From positions 1-43,385 of the IMG/VR virus record IMGVR_UViG_3300012013_000446: a DNA stretch of 43,385 nucleotides, one strand, 5' to 3'. Below are positions 14,765 to 21,500 of the stretch, one piece after another. The notes below the pieces were generated by a model. The model had not been told where the DNA came from. It did not search any database and worked only from the letters and a program-made list of their open reading frames with translations. Each line of letters starts with the position of its first letter. Positions within the stretch are counted from its first letter, which is position 1. Position numbers and translations under genes: made by a program. Origin of the DNA: a virus.

Positions 14765-15853
14765 TTATTGCCTGAGCAAGAATCCCTGCGGGCGTCGGGT
14801 TGGCTGTGCCTTCTCGATTGCTGCAAGGTTCATTGACTCTGGCGAACTAAGATCAAGGGCTTTTGCATTCGTTGCGGCGGGCGGTATGCTCGCTGCTCCT
14901 CCTGCGGTTGTGATTTTGGCCTGATTTGGGCGAGGTTCCTGATTTCTCAGCGGGTAAGGAGTTGCCTCCATCATCGCTGTGAGTTCCGCTGCCACGCTGC
15001 GCCCGCTGGCTTCGGCCCGTCTTTCGGCGAGTCGTTGTGCTGCGGACTGCGCCACTAGGACGGGCGCATTGGTGGCTGACAGGATGGAACGATCTGGATG
15101 GTGCTGATCGGTTCGGATTTCGGTGATAAGAGATTGAATCTCTTGACCTAGCTCGCTCTGCGGGTCTTTGGAGGAAGGGAAGATGTGCTTCGCTTTCTCG
15201 ATACTCGCGTTGCGTGCCTGAGAAAATGCGTCATTGGCAAGGTTCGCTTTTTGCGTCTTTGCGTTCTCGGCATCACTCTTTTTCCGTTCCAGTTCGGCAA
15301 TCCGCTTGTTTTTCGCATCGTATTCTTCGATGCCAAGGGACTTCACCAGTTCGTCTTTCTCCGCAATCGCTTCAGCAAGCTCCGTGTCCACTTCCCCTAA
15401 GACTTCTTCGGGTTCGGGTTCAGGTGGGTTTGCTGCTGCGTGTTCGGCGCGTCTCGTTTTCACGATTGCGATCCGATCTTCCAATGGCGGGGCTTCCTCC
15501 CCTGCATCCCGATACTGTTTTCCAAGGGCAATAGCCTCTTGTTCAATATCAGTGAATTGCGCGGTGGTTATCCGATTTGGAAGAACCTTCGACCTTGCTT
15601 CGGGGTTTGCTGGCGGCGTGTCGCCTGCCTGCGTCTCCGTCTGCTCGGCATTCTGTGCCGTTGTCGTTGGTTCGTCTGCGGGTTCCTGTTGTTCTGCGGG
15701 CCTGACATTCTCGGCCATCATCTGATCGATCTTGTCAAGCGGCGTGTCGCTCAATGGCGGCAATCCACCGTTCGATGCCTCCTGTGTTACGGGCTGCGTT
15801 TCGTTTGGCTGTGGAGCGGCATTTTCTGCCTGCTCTGGATTTGTCGCGTTCAT
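14765..15853 (-). CDS. Capsid scaffolding protein, putative
   Basis: I start it at ATG 15853 (MNATNPEQAENAAPQPNE; 362 residues), which overlaps the stop of the small basic protein (ATGA). The sequence is highly charged and low in hydrophobics. The first 170 residues are rich in Pro, Gln, Glu and Thr, the middle (about 165-230) is a strong coiled coil (AEAIAEKDELVKSLGIEE and onward), and the C-terminus is basic (RPQGFLLRQ). This composition, and the place directly upstream of the capsid gene, are typical of scaffolding proteins, which guide procapsid assembly and then leave the head. No protease domain is visible. Confidence 0.72.
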   Translation of the reverse strand: MNATNPEQAENAAPQPNETQPVTQEASNGGLPPLSDTPLDKIDQMMAENVRPAEQQEPADEPTTTAQNAEQTETQAGDTPPANPEARSKVLPNRITTAQFTDIEQEAIALGKQYRDAGEEAPPLEDRIAIVKTRRAEHAAANPPEPEPEEVLGEVDTELAEAIAEKDELVKSLGIEEYDAKNKRIAELERKKSDAENAKTQKANLANDAFSQARNASIEKAKHIFPSSKDPQSELGQEIQSLITEIRTDQHHPDRSILSATNAPVLVAQSAAQRLAERRAEASGRSVAAELTAMMEATPYPLRNQEPRPNQAKITTAGGAASIPPAATNAKALDLSSPESMNLAAIEKAQPTRRPQGFLLRQ

Positions 15854-16047
15854 TGCAACTCGGCGCGTCCGCCTTCGACTCGCGGATGGCAAGATTTTTC
15901 TTCAGGTTTTTTTGAGGGGCGGATCTCGCCGAATGATCTGCGGGGTTCCTTGGGGTGTTTGTTTAGAAACGCATCCATCCTCTGTCGCATATATTTTGCG
16001 TCGAAGCGTCCGCTCTCGAAGGGCGTGTAGTCCTTGTTTCGTGGCAC
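15850..16047 (-). CDS. Small basic hypothetical protein (65 residues, GTG start)
   Basis: This frame begins at GTG 16047 and its TGA overlaps the scaffold ATG. The product starts MPRNKDYTPFESGRFDAKY and is rich in Arg, Lys and Pro, with a helical middle (MRQRMDAFLNKHPKEPRR). The start lies 25 bases after copy 2 of the GGTATGACGG motif, so it may head the scaffold-capsid transcript. No family recognised. An internal ATG (residue 20) is an alternative start. Confidence 0.55.
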   Translation of the reverse strand: MPRNKDYTPFESGRFDAKYMRQRMDAFLNKHPKEPRRSFGEIRPSKKPEEKSCHPRVEGGRAELQ

Positions 16048-16071
16048 GGGGGTTACTTAATACGATTCCCA

Positions 16072-16081
16072 CCGTCATACC
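16072..16081 (-). promoter_or_regulatory. Intergenic motif GGTATGACGG, copy 2
   Basis: On the minus strand the sequence GCGGTATGACGGTG lies in the gap between the endolysin stop and the small basic protein. It closely matches copy 3 at 42.79 kb (GCGGGTATGACGGTG). It would be well placed to drive the small protein, scaffold and capsid genes. Confidence 0.42.
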
Positions 16082-16091
16082 GCAAGCAAGC

Positions 16092-16649
16092 TCAGATGGT
16101 TGCCTGAAAGTGCATGGCATCCCTGCCCCAGAAAGCTCCAGCCGATAGCCATCCTTCGCGGGCGAAACATTCCATGACGGCGAATGGCATCCTTGCCGCC
16201 ACGGGCCAAGCCGTGAGATTACCGTTCGTGTCTGCCAATAGGTCAATCGCTGCACCGCGTGCGTGCAATGAGGGAGTGCTTCCGCCGCGCATAGGGCGGT
16301 TGTTATAGCAGCCGTCATAAACAATCGGCTGGAATCCTTCAATCTCAGAAACCTTGACAAGAACGCGTTCCAACGAATCTGCAACGCGCCGATTGCAATG
16401 AATGGTTTTCACCTTCACGCCTTCGTAAGTCATCCACTCTGGTGCTGGTAAATTGACAAGCTGCGATTCGTCGCCAGCCTCGCCAAAGAAAGCCGTTAAA
16501 CTTCGCTGGTCGCTGTCTGGCCAAGGGTTTGGCACGGGCATAAGCGAACGCAAATGCCGCTGACAAGCCGCAATAGATTTCGGCCCCCAGAAGCCGTCCG
16601 GCTCAGTGCCAATCTTTCGCTGAATGTCTTGGATTTCCTCGCGTGTCAT
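16092..16649 (-). CDS. Endolysin, M15-family D-Ala-D-Ala carboxypeptidase-like
   Basis: This is a 185-residue cell-wall hydrolase. Residues 5-35 (IQDIQRKIGTEPDGFWGPK) match the start of a peptidoglycan-binding type 1 repeat. The rest is a peptidase M15 domain: SLHARGAAIDL supplies H129 and D136, and MHFQ near the end supplies H180, giving the His-Asp-His zinc site of the VanY/M15 family. It would cut peptide bonds in peptidoglycan at lysis. There is no signal peptide, so it needs the holin encoded upstream to reach the wall. The nearby holin and spanin-like genes make a lysis role the natural reading. Confidence 0.87.
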   Translation of the reverse strand: MTREEIQDIQRKIGTEPDGFWGPKSIAACQRHLRSLMPVPNPWPDSDQRSLTAFFGEAGDESQLVNLPAPEWMTYEGVKVKTIHCNRRVADSLERVLVKVSEIEGFQPIVYDGCYNNRPMRGGSTPSLHARGAAIDLLADTNGNLTAWPVAARMPFAVMECFAREGWLSAGAFWGRDAMHFQATI

Positions 16650-16664
16650 ACGCTCTTGTGGTGA

Positions 16665-16928
16665 TTAACAGTCCCAAGCACGCAAACTCTTGTTGATTCG
16701 ACTGTTTGGGTCGCGGGCAGTCTTTGCGCTGGTGAGCTTTTCTTTCATTCCTTCCATTCGAGCACAGAATGAATCTTTTCGCGCACCACCTTTAGGCTGC
16801 GGGGCTTTAAGGCCCGGCTTGTCTGGGTTTTGGGAATTGTATGAAGCTCGGCCCTTTGCGTTCAGTCCGCCTGATTCGGATTTGCCCTCGCTGCGAGTCC
16901 ATGCTGGAGTTTTGTAGTTTTTGTTCAT
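16665..16928 (-). CDS. Conserved phage protein, resembles DUF6321
   Basis: This 87-residue basic protein has a run of motifs I recognise from small phage proteins: AWTRSEGKSESGGLNAKGRA, then SFCARMEGMKEKLTSAKTA and DPNSRINKSLRAWDC. As I recall, this family is called DUF6321; I cannot check the name here. The pattern is Gly/Lys-rich with two conserved cysteines. Function is unknown. It lies between the lipoprotein gene and the endolysin, a common setting for it near lysis or packaging genes. Confidence 0.68.
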   Translation of the reverse strand: MNKNYKTPAWTRSEGKSESGGLNAKGRASYNSQNPDKPGLKAPQPKGGARKDSFCARMEGMKEKLTSAKTARDPNSRINKSLRAWDC

Positions 16929-16950
16929 GTGGTTATTGGGTTTTGTTTAA

Positions 16951-17154
16951 TCACTTAGCGTATCCACGAAGGCTTTTACCTACTTCATCGCCGTTCACAT
17001 CGAGCAACACCCGCTTGCCGTCATACGACGCCGTAGCACCTCCGTAGTTAATTGAGACGCGATACGGAATAGCGGAGCAGCCCGCGAGGTAGAGCGATGT
17101 TAGGACGGCGAAAAGTGCAATCACGATGAAAGAGGCGGAATGTTTGGGTTTCAT
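16951..17154 (-). CDS. Small lipoprotein, possible outer spanin
   Basis: I place the start at ATG 17154 (67 residues), which overlaps the holin stop (ATGA); the longer open frame to 17538 is a shadow of other genes. The product has a lipoprotein signal: MKPKHSASFIVIALFAVLTS followed by the lipobox LAGC, so it should be cut and lipid-anchored at that cysteine. The mature part is about 40 residues and beta-like (YRVSINYGGATASYDGKRVL). Next to a holin and endolysin this fits an outer-membrane spanin (Rz1-like), but it lacks the usual Pro-rich region, so the role is tentative. Confidence 0.65.
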   Translation of the reverse strand: MKPKHSASFIVIALFAVLTSLYLAGCSAIPYRVSINYGGATASYDGKRVLLDVNGDEVGKSLRGYAK

Positions 17155-17357
17155 TTGGTGGCGTCCTTTTGAACGGATGCGTTGATAGTTTTCAAAATCA
17201 CGGTGGCGATTATGCCAGCTACCACGACGCGGGCTTTCCACGCGGGCGGAATAATTGTGGCAACGTCGCCAAGCTGATAAGGCAAGGCGGCGATTGCGGT
17301 GAGCGCGGAGGTCAATGCGGCCCCGATGCCGCTTAGGGTTGTTTTCCAGTTGTTCAT
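17151..17357 (-). CDS. Holin, putative
   Basis: I start it at ATG 17357 (68 residues), overlapping the upstream stop (ATGA). It has two hydrophobic segments, TTLSGIGAALTSALTAIAAL (about 5-24) and VVVAGIIATVILKTI (about 45-60), separated by a short loop, and a charged tail (QKDATK). This is the shape of a small two-helix holin that opens the inner membrane so the endolysin can act. The genes before and after it, a spanin-like protein and a lipoprotein, support a lysis cassette. No family name is claimed. Confidence 0.7.
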   Translation of the reverse strand: MNNWKTTLSGIGAALTSALTAIAALPYQLGDVATIIPPAWKARVVVAGIIATVILKTINASVQKDATK

Positions 17358-17584
17358 GGATTTGTGTTTTCTTTGAAAGGGCAGGGCTTGCCGGGGCACA
17401 TCCGATACGCCATGAGCATCCCGTGGTTTTCGCCCGCTTGTGTCTTGACTGACTCGATTGCGCTTCGTAGCTCTTTCCGGTCTGCCTCGCATTGCTCGCT
17501 ACGATGCCAAAGGATTTTCGCCAAAAAGCACAAAGCACCAGTCACGGAGCTTACGGCTATGAGCAAAGCGTTTTCGAGTGTCAT
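17354..17584 (-). CDS. Membrane-anchored coiled-coil protein, possible inner spanin
   Basis: This 76-residue protein has an N-terminal membrane helix (ENALLIAVSSVTGALCFLAK), a charged helical stretch (RSEQCEADRKELRSAIESVK) and a Cys/Pro tail (MCPGKPCPF). That topology, one N-terminal anchor and a periplasmic coiled coil, is typical of Rz-like inner spanins. It could equally be a second holin or a holin regulator. Its start overlaps the preceding gene and its stop overlaps the holin start. Confidence 0.5.
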   Translation of the reverse strand: MTLENALLIAVSSVTGALCFLAKILWHRSEQCEADRKELRSAIESVKTQAGENHGMLMAYRMCPGKPCPFKENTNP

Positions 17585-17853
17585 GGAAACAATGCTTTGA
17601 TTTGATCCTTTACGGTGTTCATCCGAGCTTCCGTGATGCCGGGAGGTGGCGTCGTGACGCTATTCACAAGCACTTTTGCACGGTCAAACATTCCGCGCTT
17701 GATGAGTTCGACAAGACCAGCAAATAGCGGAGCCATGAGTCCACCGGGAACGGTGGAAAACTCTTCGATGTAGATGGTTTCCAGTCCGGCCATAGCAGCC
17801 TTACGCGTTTTGAGTTCCGCATTGTAGGCAAGTGATTGTTCGTGGGTTCTCAT
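17581..17853 (-). CDS. Hypothetical protein, 90 residues
   Basis: The start is taken at ATG 17853, which overlaps the stop of the gene upstream. The product is largely helical: MRTHEQSLAYNAELKTRK, then GGLMAPLFAGLVELIKRGMF and MNTVKDQIKALFP. No domain is recognised. It links the small beta-rich proteins to the lysis genes and is bound into the same run by ATGA overlaps on both sides. Confidence 0.6.
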   Translation of the reverse strand: MRTHEQSLAYNAELKTRKAAMAGLETIYIEEFSTVPGGLMAPLFAGLVELIKRGMFDRAKVLVNSVTTPPPGITEARMNTVKDQIKALFP

Positions 17854-18143
17854 TTTGTAATTTGTGCGGTGATGGTTTTTCCGCTCGCCCAAATTGAGTC
17901 CGCATAAATACCATCCGTATCCGGCCCCGAATAAATGTAAGCAGTGACGGTATTAGCAGTGACCTCGACAGGCCCAAGGGTGGGGATGCCATTAACAGAA
18001 GGTGGGAAATTTACAACAGCAATGTCCCCAGCAACCGCGCCAGTGACCGTAATTGCAATACCAGTTACATCGCCACCGTATGCTGTGAAGCTGGTCAGTG
18101 ATGCACTGCCAGTGAGCTTTATGAGATTTAATGAGCTTTTCAT
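17850..18143 (-). CDS. Small beta-rich virion-type protein
   Basis: This 97-residue protein contains an ITVTGAVAGDIAVVNFP strand pair and a later TVTAYIYSGPDTDGIYAD segment. The pattern (GSASLTS, then TVTGAVAGD, then VTANTVTAYI) resembles a small beta-sandwich found in many phage tail and decoration proteins. It is the third of three consecutive beta-rich genes after the portal, so a decoration or fibre-accessory role is inferred. Confidence 0.55.
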   Translation of the reverse strand: MKSSLNLIKLTGSASLTSFTAYGGDVTGIAITVTGAVAGDIAVVNFPPSVNGIPTLGPVEVTANTVTAYIYSGPDTDGIYADSIWASGKTITAQITK

Positions 18144-18146
18144 GGG

Positions 18147-18437
18147 TTACGTCATCCAACTTATGAACGCGGTGCCGGGCGTGGCCATTACCACCGTGAG
18201 CGCGGATAGGAGTGCGCCCTCGTCTCCCGCCGAGAAGCCCGCTGGCACGGCTGCTCCGTCGAAGGTTGCCGTGCCCGTGAGGATCGTGACAGTCCAGTTG
18301 AACGCGCCAACTGGTATGGCTTGGGTTTGGCCTGCCGTTTTCAGATAGGTGGAGCGGGTGCCAGAGCGCGGCACCGCAACCACGGCGGACGTGATTTTTG
18401 GTGCTGTGCCCTCTGGCCCTTTGATGACGGGTTCCAT
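18147..18437 (-). CDS. Small beta-rich hypothetical protein
   Basis: This 96-residue protein is Ala/Gly/Thr/Val rich with short strands such as NWTVTILTGTATFDG and LTVVMATPGTAFISW. It has no catalytic or binding motif. Position between two other beta-rich small proteins suggests a virion surface component. It begins six bases after the end of its upstream neighbour. Confidence 0.5.
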   Translation of the reverse strand: MEPVIKGPEGTAPKITSAVVAVPRSGTRSTYLKTAGQTQAIPVGAFNWTVTILTGTATFDGAAVPAGFSAGDEGALLSALTVVMATPGTAFISWMT

Positions 18438-18443
18438 AGGAGA

Positions 18444-18977
18444 TTATGCTGCGACTGCTTTGTGAACTGCGAAGTTGATGACGCTCGCGCTGGTATCGGC
18501 GGTGCTGGCGTGAAGATTTGTGAGCGTGATGTCGAAGGAGCCTGCTGCTGTCGTAGAAACAAACGGCAGGGAGAGTCCTGTGCTTGACGGGGTTTTCAAC
18601 GAAACAACAACCGTGTCCGTCGCTGCGACGGTGGTGTTTGTAACGGTGAATGTAGCCTCGGCACCCGCTGCTAGGCTGGCGTTATTCGTGGTGATTGCAC
18701 CACATAGCTTACTGAGAGTGACGGGCGTGGTGCGGCTTGTGGCTTGCGTTACCGCTCCGCCTGCTCCTGTGGCGTAGCCGATGCCAGAACCCGTGGGTGC
18801 TGTGCTGACGATGCCGACTGCGGATTCGATTGCGCCCGATGAGTTCACTTTCGCTGACACCACTCCGTCAGGGCCGATTAGGGCACGGGATAGTGTTGCG
18901 ATTGTAGTTTCCAGCGGAGACTTTACGTTCTGCTGCGTTTTGACTGTTTCGGCTTTGGATTGATCGATGCTGTTCAT
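18444..18977 (-). CDS. Phage decoration or fibre-accessory protein, putative
   Basis: This 177-residue protein has a helical N-terminus (SKAETVKTQQNVKSPLETT) and then a beta-sandwich. Motifs such as GIGYATGAGGAVTQATSR, AEATFTVTNTTVAATDTVVV and GSFDITLTNLHAS match a domain I associate with phage tail-fibre or head-decoration proteins. It probably forms part of the virion surface. It is the first of three small beta-rich genes. Confidence 0.6.
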   Translation of the reverse strand: MNSIDQSKAETVKTQQNVKSPLETTIATLSRALIGPDGVVSAKVNSSGAIESAVGIVSTAPTGSGIGYATGAGGAVTQATSRTTPVTLSKLCGAITTNNASLAAGAEATFTVTNTTVAATDTVVVSLKTPSSTGLSLPFVSTTAAGSFDITLTNLHASTADTSASVINFAVHKAVAA

Positions 18978-18998
18978 GTTAGTATTTTGGTTCTCTGG

Positions 18999-19292
18999 TT
19001 ATTCTGAAAAGTTGTGTGGTTCGCTCGGCTTGTGCCCTAGTATTGCGCCGAACATATTGCGTGTTCGGTCAGGCCACTCACGCGCCTCCTTCAACGAGTG
19101 CCATGCGTCAAGCGCAGAATTGCGTTCTTCGACACTTTTATTTTTGTCGTGAATCACGGCATCCAATTCCTTCATTTTACTGATGACACATTCCCGCATA
19201 AACCAGCCGAACTCAGGACACGAAAGCAGCTTCGTCACCTTCGACATTCCCTCTACGGCAATCCTCTGGTTTGCTGATTCAGCGTCGGTCAT
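18999..19292 (-). CDS. Hypothetical helical protein, 97 residues
   Basis: The frame starts at ATG 19292, overlapping the portal stop (ATGA). The product is mostly charged helix (ISKMKELDAVIHDKNKSVEE) with no recognised domain and a C-terminus GHKPSEPHNFSE. Coupling to the portal suggests a role in head assembly, which is only inference. Confidence 0.55.
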   Translation of the reverse strand: MTDAESANQRIAVEGMSKVTKLLSCPEFGWFMRECVISKMKELDAVIHDKNKSVEERNSALDAWHSLKEAREWPDRTRNMFGAILGHKPSEPHNFSE

Positions 19293-21499
19293 GGGTTCGG
19301 GTATGATGGGGTTGGGTTGGGATATGCAGGCTTGTCTTTCTTCGCTTCCGCTGGCGGTTCTTTCGGGGGATTCTGCAACATGAAATGCGCCATGCGTTCA
19401 TCTGGTGTCGCTGGTGTCCATCCGCTGTCCTGTTCCCATTGCGCTTGGATGCTTGGCGGGCAGTCAGCGTAGGAAATCATTTCGCGGGTCGTGCGCTTGA
19501 GTTCCGCCTGCTGGCCTGCCGCCTGTTGTTCCTGCCACTGTGCAATCTCCTCGTCGGTGACGTTCGGGCAGAGTTCGTCGGGGTCGGCGACTTCGAGTGC
19601 CTTCAACATATTCAGGTAAAGCGGACGCCCAAGTTTCGCCACCATGATTGCGGGCGTGCCTTTGATTGCGTGGAAGTCCTTGAAGAAGGCGAGTGCCTGC
19701 TGGTTGGTCGCTAGAAGTTCGCTGCTCCGTGAGCGTGTGAGAAGAAGTCGAATCTCGCGGCTGATTGTCCGCGCCTCATCCCGATTGATCGTGAGAAGTT
19801 GCTTCCCGTCTTTCGTGAGCAGGAGTTCTGTGTCGCGCAGGTTCTCCAGCACCAGCGTCGTCACTTGCTCCATGATGCGGATGAGTGCGTGCTGCTGTTG
19901 GATCTCCGTGTTCTTGATGAGAAGATTCGCGGTGCGTTCGATGTTCAGGATGCCCGTGGCCGTGCGGCTTTGGTTCAGGTCGCTCGAACTGGCATCCTTC
20001 GCGCCGATGATGCCAAACATGAGGTTGGTCTGCTGCTGCGCTTCCTTCATCAACTCCATGCCAATCTCCGACTTCTCTTGAAGGTTCACCCTCCAGAGGG
20101 GCGGGCGGTTGTCCTTATCGTAGCCCGGCTCCACGTCATACACCTTATTCGATCCGAACTCCACTTGTGCCCCCATGCGCCATTCCTTCACGGCATTTGG
20201 ATCGCGGAAGTCTATCGAGCTTTCCTTTCCGTCCTTCACGTTGAAACGATTGAACTGCGCGTCAATGTAGGTGCATTGGTCGAGCACCGCTTGAATGACT
20301 CCCTCGCCATACCAACGGTTCGGCACCCGATCAATGCCGGGGATGACCTCAAAGGGACGCTTCGGCATGATGTTCGCCAGATACTCGCAGAACACCATCT
20401 TCTTGTTCGTCATGTCCATGACTACGAAGATTTCCTCCTCGATGCCGTCTCCGTCCACATCCGCACGCACGTAGCACTCGGCGAACGGGCGGTAGATGTC
20501 TATGGAGGATGGCTGGTGATAGTCCTGCTCGCCCTGTGTCGTCTTTGCCTGACGTTCGCCTGATGTTTCGTTCGTGCCGTAGTTGGTAAAGTATTCGTCG
20601 AACCCCTCGAATTGCCCGTAGATTTCCTTCGCGTGCTGTGGCGTGTCGTCGTAAAGCTGAACCACCATGTCCGCTTCGTGGATGGACGGGCACCGTAGCG
20701 GGCAGAGGAAGGAACGGTAGTCGAGTTCGCGCACTTCCACGCCCTCGTATTGAATCAACTCCTGCTGGAGCGAGTCGAAGTTCTGGTAGTCAAACTCCCC
20801 TTGTCGCATGGAAAAGAGCGGGTCTTTCTTCAGCCTGAACATTTCCTCCACGGCTGGATCAGGAAGGAAGTCGTCGTTCTCGTAGATGAGAAGTCCGTTC
20901 GGCGTATAAACGGGCTGGCCGCTCTGATCCACCATCACGGTTGCGCTGCCGAGATACGGTGTCGAGCGTCTGACGTAGCGGATCTTCACCACGCACTCGT
21001 TGCGGACGATTGCGCTGCGGATACAGGAGCGGAGTTCAAGCTGAATGTCGCTCCTGTCCACCTTCTGCTGAATCAACTCCTCCACGGCCCGTGCGGTGGC
21101 GTCGTCGCCTGTGTCCGTCTTTACGGCTGCGAAGAAAGGGCGTGTGCCGAGTAGGTCGTCGGCTGCTTTGGCGTGTGTCTCGCGCACGTAGCGTTGTGCG
21201 GTTCCTATCGTGAGGTTGGATACGTCAAAGACTCCGCCAAACTGCAATTTGCGCCAGTCAAAGTCGCTGTCGAAGATGTCCTGATACTTCTTTCTGCGTC
21301 CCATCCATGAATCGGTTTCCACTGAACCGTCCTCCATCACGCCGCTTTCCTTTTGGAGTTCGCCGATGCGCGTCACGCAACGTCGCTCCAGTTCCTCCTT
21401 TTTCTCGGCGTCGAGCTTCAGGTGGGTGTTCTGGAGCGCAACGGGTGCTTGCGGCTGTGGCGTTACGTCGAAGTCTTGTCCTGTGGAAATATCGGGCAT
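19289..21499 (-). CDS. Portal protein
   Basis: This 736-residue protein has the size and general make-up of podovirus portal proteins (P22 and N4 portals are over 700 residues). Residues about 85-180 hold helices that include YVRETHAKAADDLLGTRPFF and EELIQQKVDRSDIQLELRS; the middle has DVDGDGIEEEIFVVMD with an acidic calcium-like loop; about 420-560 there is a long stem and helical region (LMKEAQQQTNLMFGIIGAKD and SSDLNQSRTATGILN). The C-terminus is Pro-rich. A ring of this protein forms the DNA channel at one capsid vertex and docks the terminase. The start is one base after the stop of the giant gene; no Shine-Dalgarno is evident. Confidence 0.85.
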   Translation of the reverse strand: MPDISTGQDFDVTPQPQAPVALQNTHLKLDAEKKEELERRCVTRIGELQKESGVMEDGSVETDSWMGRRKKYQDIFDSDFDWRKLQFGGVFDVSNLTIGTAQRYVRETHAKAADDLLGTRPFFAAVKTDTGDDATARAVEELIQQKVDRSDIQLELRSCIRSAIVRNECVVKIRYVRRSTPYLGSATVMVDQSGQPVYTPNGLLIYENDDFLPDPAVEEMFRLKKDPLFSMRQGEFDYQNFDSLQQELIQYEGVEVRELDYRSFLCPLRCPSIHEADMVVQLYDDTPQHAKEIYGQFEGFDEYFTNYGTNETSGERQAKTTQGEQDYHQPSSIDIYRPFAECYVRADVDGDGIEEEIFVVMDMTNKKMVFCEYLANIMPKRPFEVIPGIDRVPNRWYGEGVIQAVLDQCTYIDAQFNRFNVKDGKESSIDFRDPNAVKEWRMGAQVEFGSNKVYDVEPGYDKDNRPPLWRVNLQEKSEIGMELMKEAQQQTNLMFGIIGAKDASSSDLNQSRTATGILNIERTANLLIKNTEIQQQHALIRIMEQVTTLVLENLRDTELLLTKDGKQLLTINRDEARTISREIRLLLTRSRSSELLATNQQALAFFKDFHAIKGTPAIMVAKLGRPLYLNMLKALEVADPDELCPNVTDEEIAQWQEQQAAGQQAELKRTTREMISYADCPPSIQAQWEQDSGWTPATPDERMAHFMLQNPPKEPPAEAKKDKPAYPNPTPSYPNP

Positions 21500-21500
21500 T

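Noticed and set aside
16055-16070. TAATACGA on the plus strand, resembling the T7 RNA polymerase promoter
   Set aside because: Only the first eight bases match, it points against the direction of all genes nearby, and no phage RNA polymerase gene is seen.
16951-17538. 195-codon minus-strand open frame
   Set aside because: Only its last 67 codons look real (lipoprotein). The upstream part overlaps the holin and spanin-like genes and has shadow-like composition.
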